In this document: in pieces, positions 25,605-33,716 of the stretch
Layout: the number at the start of each line of letters is the position of its first letter
How positions within the stretch are numbered: position 1 is the stretch's first letter
Assembly (NCBI GenBank): GCA_900320025.1
Contig: ONQW01000005.1
Span: 23,317-65,460 of the forward strand
Length of the DNA stretch: 42,144 nucleotides
Origin: an uncultured Lachnospiraceae bacterium
GTDB lineage: Bacteria > Bacillota > Clostridia > Lachnospirales > Lachnospiraceae
Direction of reading: 5' to 3'
The notes under the pieces: generated by a model
The model's input: only the letters and a program-made list of their open reading frames with translations
The model's database searches: none
Told to the model about the DNA's origin: nothing
Translations under genes and position numbers: made by a program

Positions 25605-26381
25605 TCAGCTGTTCCGGCTCTCCTCCTTCTCTTCCGTGCGGTTCTTCCGGCCAAGGTAGATTTGATATCCGATGGCACCTGTGCCGCACAGCAGGACGAT
25701 TCCGCCGATGAGGAGGATGGCTGACAGATAATCCTGCCGTCCGAGCGCGGTGCCGGACAGCGCGGACAGAAAAATGGATGGAAAACGTCCGACCACGGTG
25801 ATGAAGAGCCAGACCGGGAGCGGCATATCGGTCAGACCGACAAAATAGGACAGCATGTCCTTCGGTGTTCCCGGGATGAGGAAGAGCAGGAAGATAATCC
25901 ACCGGGAACGGTTTGTCGTCTTTAAAAAGGACAGGGAATCTATTTTTTCTTTCGGGAAAAAGAGTTCGACAAATTCTCTGCCGAAGCGGCGCACCAGCAG
26001 GAAGACGATGAGGCTTCCCGCGGTTGTGCCGAGATCGGAGAGCAGGGAGCCCTTCCAGAGCCCGAAGGTGTAGCCGGCAGCGATCTCAAACGGGCCGCCG
26101 GGAATGACGGCGGCGATAACCTGCAGCATGGTCGCCAGCAGAAAGGCGCCGATACCGACCATGCCTCTTGACTCAATGTAAGCGCGAAATTCTGCGGGCC
26201 GGTCAGCAAGCTGCAGCATGGGCCGACAGAACCAGAAACAGATGGCAATGACCGCAGCGGCCGCGGCAGCAAGAAAGAGAAGGGCACAGATCTGCCGGCG
26301 TGTCAGCTTCTGCTTTTTCCGTTCGCGATATTTCCGGGTGTAGTCCCCGATGGTTTGTCTGATTGTTTCCCTCATTTTCAT
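25605..26381 (-). CDS. TVP38/TMEM64 (VTT domain) membrane protein
   Basis: 258 aa on the minus strand with about six hydrophobic segments. The VTT/SNARE-associated signature is seen: IPGGPFEIAAGYTFG, LLFLIPGTPKDMLSYFVGL and GRFPSIFLSALSG. Relatives include DedA-like proteins thought to act as lipid scramblases or transporters; no specific substrate can be assigned. I start at ATG 26381 (MKMRETIRQ); a frame from TTG 26462 adds unlikely residues. The basic cytoplasmic N-terminus is RKYRERKKQKLTRR. It converges with fhs and diverges from the MATE gene. Confidence 0.85.
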   Translation of the reverse strand: MKMRETIRQTIGDYTRKYRERKKQKLTRRQICALLFLAAAAAAVIAICFWFCRPMLQLADRPAEFRAYIESRGMVGIGAFLLATMLQVIAAVIPGGPFEIAAGYTFGLWKGSLLSDLGTTAGSLIVFLLVRRFGREFVELFFPKEKIDSLSFLKTTNRSRWIIFLLFLIPGTPKDMLSYFVGLTDMPLPVWLFITVVGRFPSIFLSALSGTALGRQDYLSAILLIGGIVLLCGTGAIGYQIYLGRKNRTEEKEESRNS

Positions 26382-26587
26382 ACCATCAAGGATAGGATCC
26401 GTGTGGACCGCGGTCAATGAAGAAATGATGAAAAAAGTGGGAAATAAACGAGATATTGACAATTTCTGCGTGAATCTGGTCTACCGACCGGGAACCTGCT
26501 TTCTTATCATTAACAATCTGTCGGTATCATGATGCCCGTGAAGCTGCGGAAGCGGCGCCCTGGGGCAGTGGATTGAGGAGATGCGGC

Positions 26588-27952
26588 ATGGCTCTTCAGA
26601 AGGACATGACGGTTGGAAAACCGTCCAGACTGGTGGTGCAGTTTACAATTCCCGTCATTCTCGGGAATATTTTTCAACAATTTTATGCGATGACAGACAC
26701 CATCATCGTCGGCAAGTTTGTCGGAACCAGTGCACTGGCAGCGGTCGGCGCCACCGGCACCATCACTTTCCTGATTCTGGGGTTCATGTGGGGGCTGTGC
26801 GCCGGGTTTGCCGTGCCGATCGGTCAGAAATTCGGCGCGGGCGATCTGCCGGCGATGCGGCGGGCCGCCGGAACGGCAGCGGTACTGTCTGTGCTGTTCA
26901 CGGTGCTGATCACGGCGGTCAGTATGCTCTCCATGCGTGGACTTCTTGCCCTGATGAACACGCCGGAGGATATCTCCGGCATGGCGTATGACTATGTGAT
27001 TGTCATCTGTGCCGGATTCGGGGCACAGATGCTCTATACGATGGTGGCGACCATTCTGCGCTCGCTCGGCAACAGCCGGATCCCGCTGATCTTTCTGATT
27101 ATTTCGGCCTGTCTCAATATTGTGCTCGATCTGGTGTTTATTCTGTGCTTTTCCATGGGGGTTGCCGGTGCGGCTTGGGCGACGGTGCTCTCTCAGGGCG
27201 TTTCCGGCGTGGCCTGTCTGATTTTCATTATCTGCAGGGTGCCCGTCCTTCATCTGTCAGCACGTGACTTTGTCCCGGACGGAGGGCTGATGGCGAACGA
27301 ACTGAAGATGGGTCTGCCGATGGCACTGCAGTTCTCGATCACGGCGATCGGCACACTGATGGTACAGAGCTCTCTCAATCTCCTTGGGTCAACGGTGGTC
27401 GCGGCTTATACGGCCGCCGGCAAAATCGAGCAGCTGCTCGAGCAGCTGTTCACGGGACTTGGCGTCACCATGGCGAGCTACTGTGCGCAGAATTTCGGCG
27501 CCGGGAAGCTGGACCGCGTCCGCAGCGGGGTGAAGGCTGCCAGCGTGCAGAACGCCATCTCCGCGGCGGCAGCCGGGATCGGCTGCCTGACCTTCGGCAA
27601 GTATCTGACCTATCTCTTTGTCTCGGACGGCATTGCGGAGATCATGCCGATGGTGGAACTGTATCTGCGCTGCATCGCGTTCTTCATGATTCCGCTCGGG
27701 ATGATTTTTATCTTCCGCAACGCGCTGCAGGGGATGGGATACAGCTTTCTGCCGATGATGGGAGGCGTGGTGGAACTGATCTGCCGCGCCGTCTTCGCGG
27801 TGGTCTCCGGGCGGCAGCGCAGTTATCTGCTTGTGTGTCTTGCCAATCCCATTACCTGGTTTATCACAGCGGTATTCCTGCTCGTGTGCTATGTCAAAAC
27901 CATGAAGCTGATCCGGCGGAAGTGGGGATATGGCGAAAATACGCAGAAATGA
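26588..27952 (+). CDS. MATE family efflux transporter
   Basis: 454 aa with twelve predicted membrane segments in two homologous halves. DMTVGKPSRLVVQFTIPVILGNIFQQFYAMTDTIIVG is the typical DinF/NorM-like start. GLGVTMASYCAQNFGAG marks the second half. It exports cationic compounds by Na+ or H+ exchange; substrates are unknown. GAGGAG (26575-26580) gives good spacing to ATG 26588; ATG-like starts upstream are weaker. An intrinsic terminator follows at 27990-28025. Confidence 0.93.
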   Translation: MALQKDMTVGKPSRLVVQFTIPVILGNIFQQFYAMTDTIIVGKFVGTSALAAVGATGTITFLILGFMWGLCAGFAVPIGQKFGAGDLPAMRRAAGTAAVLSVLFTVLITAVSMLSMRGLLALMNTPEDISGMAYDYVIVICAGFGAQMLYTMVATILRSLGNSRIPLIFLIISACLNIVLDLVFILCFSMGVAGAAWATVLSQGVSGVACLIFIICRVPVLHLSARDFVPDGGLMANELKMGLPMALQFSITAIGTLMVQSSLNLLGSTVVAAYTAAGKIEQLLEQLFTGLGVTMASYCAQNFGAGKLDRVRSGVKAASVQNAISAAAAGIGCLTFGKYLTYLFVSDGIAEIMPMVELYLRCIAFFMIPLGMIFIFRNALQGMGYSFLPMMGGVVELICRAVFAVVSGRQRSYLLVCLANPITWFITAVFLLVCYVKTMKLIRRKWGYGENTQK

Positions 27953-27989
27953 GAAAACAGCATTTTACCATTAATCTGCTGCATGGATA

Positions 27990-28025
27990 AAAGGCGCCGC
28001 GTAACCGGGCGGCGCCTTTCTGCGT
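27990..28025 (+). terminator. Intrinsic terminator after the MATE gene
   Basis: Perfect 11-bp GC-rich stem AAAGGCGCCGC / GCGGCGCCTTT (27990-28000 and 28009-28019) with an 8-base loop. It is followed by a T-rich CTGCGTCTTTATTT. Confidence 0.85.
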
Positions 28026-28155
28026 CTTTATTTATGACGGAAAGATTACGGATTTTTGTCAGGTGTGACTTGCATTGTAATGGTAAGATGATGCCAGGCG
28101 TAAGAGTCACGATCCGGACAGCAGAGAGGATTGTCCGGAGAGGAGCAGAGGCTTT

Positions 28156-30153
28156 ATGGAAAAGAAGAAGCGTTTCTGGATCACAATCGGATGTATTGCC
28201 GGTGCGGCGGCTGCAGGATACTTTGGCACCGCCGTTTATTTTGCAAATCACTTCCCGTATCACGCGGCGGTGGACGGCATCGATGTCTCGGGGATGACAT
28301 TGGAGGAGGCGGGGCAGGCGCTCGCCGGAAGGACCTCAAATTACACGCTGACGCTGACCGGGCGCGGCGGGCTGACGGATACGATCACAGCGGAGGATAT
28401 TGATCTCAGCATGGATATGGCGCAGGGAGAGCTGGAGACGCTGCTCCGCGGCCGCAGTCCGCTCCGGTGGCCGGAGGCGCTGCTCCGTCCGGTCAGCTAC
28501 ACCAGTACGGCAGCAGCGGTCTGTGATGAGGAGAAGCTTACAAAGAGGATTGATACGCTGACCTTCTTCGACCCGCAGCATATCACGGCACCAAAGGATG
28601 CGGAGGTGGCCCTGTCAGGGGACAGGCTGACGGTGGTGCCGGAGCAGGAGGGGACGGAACCGGACCGGGAAAAGGTCCAGGAGGCCATTCGGATCGCGGT
28701 TTCGTATCTCACGCCGTCACTGAATCTGGATACAGCGGGACTTTACCGGGAACCACAGCGCCGCGCAGACGATGCGGCGCTCACCGCACAGGCGGATGCG
28801 GAGAACCGGATATTGGATGAATTTCCGGCGCTGCGCTTCGGCGATCAGGAGGAACGGCCCGGCGCAGAAGAACTGCTGTCCTGGATCGAATATGAGAACG
28901 GTGCTGCTAATATCCGGCAGGATAAGATTGCGGCATACGTCTCCGATCTGGCGGAAAAGTATGACACGGTCGGGAAGAAGCGCTCCTTCACGGATCCGGG
29001 GAGTCACCGCACTGTGACCGTTGAACCCGGGACGTTTGGATGGGAACTGGATCAGGAGGCCACGGCGGAGGAACTTACTGCAGCAATCGCGGCGGATGGC
29101 ATGAAGAATACGGCATTTGACGCATCGGATGGCGGGGAGGCGACCGCGGCCGGGACGGATGCAGCCATCAGCGTGGATACGGAACAGAGGATCGGCAGCA
29201 GTACCGGGATCGGGTCGGGAGAAGGATCCTTCCCGGTGCTCGATCCGGTCTGGAAGCAGGAGGGAAAGGAACACGGCGATCAGGACTGGGGCAGGGACTA
29301 TGTGGCCGTGGATCTGGACAATCAGCATGTTTATGTCGTCCAGAACGACAAAGTGGTTCTGGACAGCGACTGCGTCTCAGGCAAGGCTGTGGTCGGACAC
29401 AGCACGCCGGATGGGATCTTTTATATCTTTGCCATGGCGAAGGATGCAGTGCTGAAGGGAGACGGCTATGCGTCGCCGGTGAAGAACTGGATGCCGTTCT
29501 ACCGCGGCGTCGGATTTCATGACGCGACATGGAGAAGCAGATTCGGCGGCAAAATCTACATCACATCCGGATCTCATGGCTGTGTCAATCTGCCGCTGTC
29601 ATTTGCAACGAAATTGTATGATCTTGTAGAGGTCGGCACACCGGTCCTGGTTTATGGCGGCATGTCGCAGGAGGATGCGGCGAAGGCCGGTTACCATATC
29701 TATGATGATCACACGCCGTCTGATGCGGGAAATACACCCGCACAGAATGGACAGACGCCTGCGGCGGCCGATCCGAATGCAGCGATCGCAGCGGCACAGA
29801 GTGCAAGGGCAGCCGCTGAGGCGGCGAACCAGGCACTGGCGAATGCGCAGGCGGGCGGGGATCCGGCGGCCATTGCGGCGGCGCAGGCCCAGGCGGCGCA
29901 GGCAGCGACGGCAGCAGCCCAGGCGCAGGCGGCGGCACAGGCAGCTGCGCAGGCGGCGCAGAACGCATCGCAGCCGCAGGCATCGCAGAATCAGGCAGCA
30001 CAGAACCAGGCGGCACAGACCGCATCACAGCCGCAGGCGACCCAGAACCAGGCAGCACAGGTCACACCGCAGGCGACCCAGAACCAGGCAGCACAGGTCA
30101 CACCGCAGGCAGCACAGAACCAGACGGCGCAGGCCGCACCGCAGAGCCGGTAG
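28156..30153 (+). CDS. L,D-transpeptidase (YkuD) with PG-binding repeats and an Ala/Gln tail
   Basis: 665 aa. One membrane anchor (about residues 7-29) is followed by PG_binding_4/VanW-type segments (VDGIDVSGMTLEEAGQAL...). The YkuD domain covers about 380-500: HSTPDGIFYIF, GFHDATW with H455, and SGSHGCVNLP with H474 and catalytic C476. It forms 3-3 peptide cross-links in peptidoglycan on the outer face of the membrane. The last 130 residues are an Ala/Gln/Pro low-complexity tail with 12-residue repeats (ATQNQAAQVTPQ), perhaps wall-spanning. After the TAG, another frame continues with the same composition (PVDTAGASQDTAASQQPASS), suggesting the tail was shortened by a frameshift. RBS context is weak but GGAG-like. 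Confidence 0.92.
   Translation: MEKKKRFWITIGCIAGAAAAGYFGTAVYFANHFPYHAAVDGIDVSGMTLEEAGQALAGRTSNYTLTLTGRGGLTDTITAEDIDLSMDMAQGELETLLRGRSPLRWPEALLRPVSYTSTAAAVCDEEKLTKRIDTLTFFDPQHITAPKDAEVALSGDRLTVVPEQEGTEPDREKVQEAIRIAVSYLTPSLNLDTAGLYREPQRRADDAALTAQADAENRILDEFPALRFGDQEERPGAEELLSWIEYENGAANIRQDKIAAYVSDLAEKYDTVGKKRSFTDPGSHRTVTVEPGTFGWELDQEATAEELTAAIAADGMKNTAFDASDGGEATAAGTDAAISVDTEQRIGSSTGIGSGEGSFPVLDPVWKQEGKEHGDQDWGRDYVAVDLDNQHVYVVQNDKVVLDSDCVSGKAVVGHSTPDGIFYIFAMAKDAVLKGDGYASPVKNWMPFYRGVGFHDATWRSRFGGKIYITSGSHGCVNLPLSFATKLYDLVEVGTPVLVYGGMSQEDAAKAGYHIYDDHTPSDAGNTPAQNGQTPAAADPNAAIAAAQSARAAAEAANQALANAQAGGDPAAIAAAQAQAAQAATAAAQAQAAAQAAAQAAQNASQPQASQNQAAQNQAAQTASQPQATQNQAAQVTPQATQNQAAQVTPQAAQNQTAQAAPQSR
30034..30105 (+). 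repeat. Perfect 36-bp tandem repeat in the transpeptidase tail
   Basis: Two identical 36-bp units (30034-30069 and 30070-30105) encode QATQNQAAQVTP twice, within a longer zone of degenerate CAG/GCA-rich repeats from about 29780 to 30150. Confidence 0.9.
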
Positions 30154-30252
30154 ATACAGCAGGGGCATCACAAGACACAGCAGCATCACAACAGCCCGCC
30201 AGCAGCACACCGGGCGCCGGTTCTCCGGCAGGTACGCACCGGGCAGTGATGC

Positions 30253-31179
30253 CTACATCAGCCGCTTCTGGTAACCGCCGGTGACAGTGGTGCCCTCGTG
30301 GACGATGATAAATGCCTTCGGATCAATTTTCAGAATATCCCGCTTTACGTCCTCGACCTCGCTCTTGGACACGACAGTCACAAGAACCTCTGTCTCCTGA
30401 CGGGTGTAGGCACCCATGCCCTTCCAGCAGGTGACGCCGCGGACATATTTTGTCATAATCTGATCCCGGATTTCCGGGTGATGTGTGAAAATCATCAGTT
30501 CCAGCTCGATGTTCTGGTAATGGAATTTATCCACCGCGATGGAGAACACCGCCACAAAAATAATGGAGTAGATTGCCACCGACAGCTCGAACAGAACAGC
30601 CATCACGGTATAGAGACAGGCGTTGAAGGTGAGATTCATGAGGCCGACGGAGAAATTCCCCTTCTGGGTGAGGTAGACGCCGAGGAGGTCGAGCCCGCCG
30701 GCACTGCCGCCGCTTGTCAGGACAAGACCGCAGCCAATCCCGGCGAACAGGCCTGCGATGGCAATGTTGGCAAGCGTATCCCCTACGAGCGGCTCAGCCG
30801 GGATTTTCACAATGGTGAACACAACGGTCTGTACAGCCACGGAGATCACGGTGCCGATCAGCATTTTGCGGCTCATGGAGCGGTACGCGAGCAGGAAGAG
30901 AGGAATGTTGAGGCACAGGTTGATGATACCGGCGACATCAACCGAGGTGACCCGGGGAAATGCCAGCGTACGGATCAGCTGTGCCAGTCCGACGATCCCT
31001 CCGGCGTAGAGCCTGAGCGGCATCATAAAGAGATTGACGGAGCAGGCGTACATGGCCGAGCCGGCCATGATGAGGAATATGTTCCATGCGGTGAGCGGAT
31101 GGTAAGGTCCGACGATCGGAGCTTCTGCCTGCTGGGTCTCGCTGTGTGCAGTTTCGGTATTTTTGATTTCTTCTTCCAT
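30253..31179 (-). CDS. YitT family membrane protein (DUF161/DUF2179)
   Basis: 308 aa on the minus strand: five to six N-terminal membrane segments (LTAWNIFLIMAGSAMYACSVNLF..., LTSGGSAGGLDLLGVYL) and a cytoplasmic DUF2179 domain at the end (TCWKGMGAYTRQETEVLVTVVSKSEVEDVKRDILKIDPKAFIIVHEGTTVTGGY). The function of the family is not settled. GGAG five bases before ATG 31179 decides the start over the longer frame. It converges with the transpeptidase gene, whose alternative tail frame would overlap its last codons. Confidence 0.92.
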   Translation of the reverse strand: MEEEIKNTETAHSETQQAEAPIVGPYHPLTAWNIFLIMAGSAMYACSVNLFMMPLRLYAGGIVGLAQLIRTLAFPRVTSVDVAGIINLCLNIPLFLLAYRSMSRKMLIGTVISVAVQTVVFTIVKIPAEPLVGDTLANIAIAGLFAGIGCGLVLTSGGSAGGLDLLGVYLTQKGNFSVGLMNLTFNACLYTVMAVLFELSVAIYSIIFVAVFSIAVDKFHYQNIELELMIFTHHPEIRDQIMTKYVRGVTCWKGMGAYTRQETEVLVTVVSKSEVEDVKRDILKIDPKAFIIVHEGTTVTGGYQKRLM

Positions 31180-31195
31180 TTCTACTCCATGCCGC

Positions 31196-31335
31196 ACTCT
31201 CTGCGGCACCCGCGGGAGAAATGCCAGAATGGGTATTCTCCCGGAACGGTTTGTGAAGGCGGCCGCTCATCATCTCGTCGGGTGTGGAACACGAGATGAC
31301 GCTGCGCATCGACGCCGCTTTCAAGCCTTCATCCC
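31196..31335 (-). repeat. Dispersed palindromic element, copy 5 (inverted) with long flank
   Basis: Read on the minus strand it gives GGGAGAATACCCATTCTGGC, ATTTCTCCCGCGGGTGCCGC near 31200-31241, matching the core of the other copies. Next to it, CGTCATCTCGTG, GATGATGAGCGG and CCGCCTTCACAAAC match the 15480-15560 copy. It fills the gap between the glycerate kinase end and the YitT start and runs a few bases into the kinase's last codons. Confidence 0.75.
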
Positions 31336-32535
31336 TTTTTCTGCTTTTATGCCCGCCGTGTCATCGATGCCGGAATGGATTTCATTTTTCTGAGCCACAT
31401 TCCACAATCTGAACACCTGCTCGGCCGCAGCGGACAGATTTGCCCTGGCACGGTCCGGCTCCATCGCCTCCGAAAGTGGAACGGCGGACCGGAGAATCGG
31501 AAAGAAGGCGTCGATTCCGCTGCGGTTCAGGAGCCCGGCATCCTCTGTCACGCAGCCGGCAAAGGCGATTACCGGCTTATGAACCTGCTTCGCCAGCTCT
31601 GCGACGCCGATCGGAGCCTTGCCCATGGCGGTCTGGCTGTCGAGGCGGCCCTCTCCTGTGACGACAAGGTCAGCGCTCTCCACTTCGCGGGCGAGGCCGG
31701 TTTCCTCCAGAATCATGTCCACGCCGGAGCGGAGCACCGCGTGGGTATAGGTGAGAAATGCGAATCCAAGACCGCCGGCGGCGCCGCTGCCCGGTGCGGC
31801 GTCATCCGCGCGCGGATAGCTCCGGCGGGAAAGTGCGGCGTAGTGTGCAAGCCATGCATCCATCCGCGCGATCATTGCGGGGGAGGCCCCTTTTTGCGGA
31901 CCGAAGATGGCGCTTGCGCCGTTGCTTCCGCACAGGGGATTCGTCACATCGCAGGCAATCTGAAACCGGCAGTCCTGCAGAGCGGGAAGGACGCCGCTGT
32001 CAGAAATGGCCTCCAGCTCTTTCAACCCTTTTGCACCGCAGGAAACCTGTCTGCCGTTCCGGTCCAGCATGCCATATCCCAGTGCCTGCAGCATGCCGAT
32101 GCCTCCGTCATTCGTGGCGCTGCCGCCGATTCCGATCAGGAACCGTCTGCAGCCATGCTGTATGGCATCTGCGATCAGCTCGCCGACACCGCGGGTGGTC
32201 GTGAGAAGGGGATTGCGCCTGTCAGGCGGGACCAGGGTGAGGCCGGCGGCGGAGGACATCTCCATTACGGCTGTGATATGGTCCGGCAGAATGCCGTAGG
32301 AAGCTTTCACGGTCTGCCCTTCCTCTGCAAGAGGACCGCTGACGGTGACCGTGCGGGTCCGGCCGCCCAAGCCGGCGATCAGGGCGTCCACGGTTCCCTC
32401 CCCGCCGTCAGCGAGCGGCCGAACGACAGCCTCTGCATTCGGAATCGCCCGATGCAGGCCGGTCCGAACGGCCTCTCCGGCGTCCAGGGAAGAGAGGCTT
32501 CCCTTGAATGAATCCATTGCAATGACTACCTTCAT
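31321..32535 (-). CDS. Glycerate kinase (GlxK/GarK type)
   Basis: Phosphorylates D-glycerate, feeding it into glycolysis. 404 aa: MKVVIAMDSFKGSLSSLDAGEAVRTG, PLADGGEGTVDAL, IGIGGSATNDGGIGMLQALG, PGSGAAGGLGFAF and TGEGRLDSQTAMGKAPIGVA are all family signatures of type-1 glycerate kinases. GGAG eight bases before ATG 32535 marks the start. The C-terminus has about 20 extra residues whose last codons fall in the dispersed repeat. Confidence 0.95.
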   Translation of the reverse strand: MKVVIAMDSFKGSLSSLDAGEAVRTGLHRAIPNAEAVVRPLADGGEGTVDALIAGLGGRTRTVTVSGPLAEEGQTVKASYGILPDHITAVMEMSSAAGLTLVPPDRRNPLLTTTRGVGELIADAIQHGCRRFLIGIGGSATNDGGIGMLQALGYGMLDRNGRQVSCGAKGLKELEAISDSGVLPALQDCRFQIACDVTNPLCGSNGASAIFGPQKGASPAMIARMDAWLAHYAALSRRSYPRADDAAPGSGAAGGLGFAFLTYTHAVLRSGVDMILEETGLAREVESADLVVTGEGRLDSQTAMGKAPIGVAELAKQVHKPVIAFAGCVTEDAGLLNRSGIDAFFPILRSAVPLSEAMEPDRARANLSAAAEQVFRLWNVAQKNEIHSGIDDTAGIKAEKGMKA

Positions 32536-32583
32536 GTATGCTCCGTGCCGCGTCCGCTGCGGCGTCTGCGGAAGTTGTTTCCA

Positions 32584-32634
32584 CAACAAAAATCCCGTGA
32601 GTATGCGGTTTTTCTAAAACGCTGCCCACGGGAT
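32584..32634 (-). terminator. Intrinsic terminator after tRNA-Ser
   Basis: On the minus strand, AATCCCGTG / CACGGGATT (32626-32634 and 32591-32599 in window order) form a 9-bp stem followed by TTTTGTTG. It lies just after the tRNA-Ser 3' end and ahead of the glycerate kinase gene. Confidence 0.75.
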
Positions 32635-32645
32635 TCATCTGGAAG

Positions 32646-32733
32646 CGGAGGACATGGGATTCGAACCCACGCACCGCTCTCGCGGCCTAACGCATTTCGA
32701 GTGCGCCCCCTTGAACCGCTTGGGTAATCCTCC
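32646..32733 (-). tRNA. tRNA-Ser (anticodon CGA)
   Basis: 88-nt cloverleaf on the minus strand with a long variable arm typical of serine: acceptor GGAGGAT/GTCCTCC, anticodon stem GCGCA/TGCGT with loop CTCGAAA (anticodon CGA), variable arm GCCGCGAGAGCGGT, T-arm GTGGG/CCCAT with TTCGAAT, and discriminator G73. CCA is not encoded. It decodes UCG. Confidence 0.96.
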
Positions 32734-32744
32734 GTAACTTCTAT

Positions 32745-32773
32745 AAAGTACCATTTTTAAAAACAAATTTCAA
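32745..32773 (-). promoter_or_regulatory. Promoter for tRNA-Ser
   Basis: On the minus strand: TTGAAA (32768-32773), a 17-bp spacer very rich in A and T, and TACTTT (32745-32750), 12 bp before the tRNA 5' end. Confidence 0.5.
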
Positions 32774-32827
32774 TTGGCAGATCAGGGATTCCTGCGGAAT
32801 TTTGCCGGAGATCTTCCGAATTTTTAA

Positions 32828-32944
32828 AAGAAAGGCAGTTTTGGAGAAGGCTTTGAGGAACGGTTCCGACCTGGATTCTATGAAGTTTATGTCTGGGATG
32901 GTAGCGGAGAGAAGGTAAAACGCTGTAAAATGAATTTTGCCTGA
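32828..32944 (+). pseudogene. Remnant of an unknown gene (C-terminal end)
   Basis: 38 codons without a start codon, between TAA 32825-32827 and TGA 32942-32944. They read KKGSFGEGFEERFRPGF then YEVYVWDGSGEKVKRCKMNFA. The even amino-acid composition and lower GC suggest a decayed coding end rather than noise. It lies directly upstream of the restriction-modification pair and may have arrived with it. I cannot assign a family. Confidence 0.3.
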
Positions 32945-32996
32945 GCCGACACGATATACGGGCTGGCAGCATGGCAGGCAATCATGGAGGAAAGCG

Positions 32997-33716
32997 GTGG
33001 GTTATTCACGATATATATCGCCTGATCTACTGGAAAAATTCGAGTTTCTCAATTATGGACATGCCCTTGAAATACTGGATCAGTCGTTTCCGGAGGAGTG
33101 GGGACAGCTTCAGGAGGCGCTGAAAAGACTGGAAATTTCCATTTCTGATTTGACTGTGGCGGGCGGCAATGAGTCGCCGATCCCCAGAAAATTCGATGAG
33201 GTTCTGTATCCTTATGGGTGGCGTGAAATCCGGATTACAGGTGATCTTCTCCTGAACCTGTATCCGAGGAAGGCCAATCAGAAAAGGGGACATTTCGCTG
33301 ATCTGCCCAGTGATCATAGAGAAATTAAAGGGTATATTGACGGGCATAATATTGATTTCATCAAAGGCCGGGTTGCGTTTGACCTCGAATGGAACAGCAA
33401 GGATCAGACCTTTGACAGAGATCTGCTGGCGATGCGGACTTATTTTGACTGTGGATTGATTGACGTGGGCGTGATTGTGACGCGGGCGGAGGAGCTGAAC
33501 GATTACTTTAAAATTATAAAAGACCCCGATGGAAAGCCGCTGATGCCCAAATATGGCGCCTCGACCACATGGATGGGGAAACTGAAGTATCGGCTTGATT
33601 CCAGGAGAAATGGAGGATGTCCGATTCTTGCGATTGGTATCCGAAAGAAGTGTGTAAAAGAACATGAGCAACTTGACAGAAACTATCAGGAGCTTCAAGA
33701 GCTTCACAGAAAATAA
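32997..33716 (+). CDS. BglII-type type II restriction endonuclease
   Basis: 239 aa, of the BglII/BstYI restriction endonuclease family (Endonuc-BglII) with a PD-(D/E)xK-like core. The block GHNIDFIKGRVAF then DLEWNSKDQTFDRDLLAMRTY contains the probable metal-binding acidic residues D129/E131 with N133. AGGNESPIPRKFDEVLYP and GASTTWMGKLKYRLDSRRNGGCPILAIGI are conserved-looking. GTG 32997 has GGAGG at 32986-32990 and gives the typical MGYSRYI start; a TTG at 32937 is unlikely. The recognition site is unknown; relatives cut GATC-centred six-base sites. It overlaps the methylase gene by 53 bp. Codon use looks more AT-rich than the flanks, a sign of transfer. Confidence 0.85.
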   Translation: MGYSRYISPDLLEKFEFLNYGHALEILDQSFPEEWGQLQEALKRLEISISDLTVAGGNESPIPRKFDEVLYPYGWREIRITGDLLLNLYPRKANQKRGHFADLPSDHREIKGYIDGHNIDFIKGRVAFDLEWNSKDQTFDRDLLAMRTYFDCGLIDVGVIVTRAEELNDYFKIIKDPDGKPLMPKYGASTTWMGKLKYRLDSRRNGGCPILAIGIRKKCVKEHEQLDRNYQELQELHRK

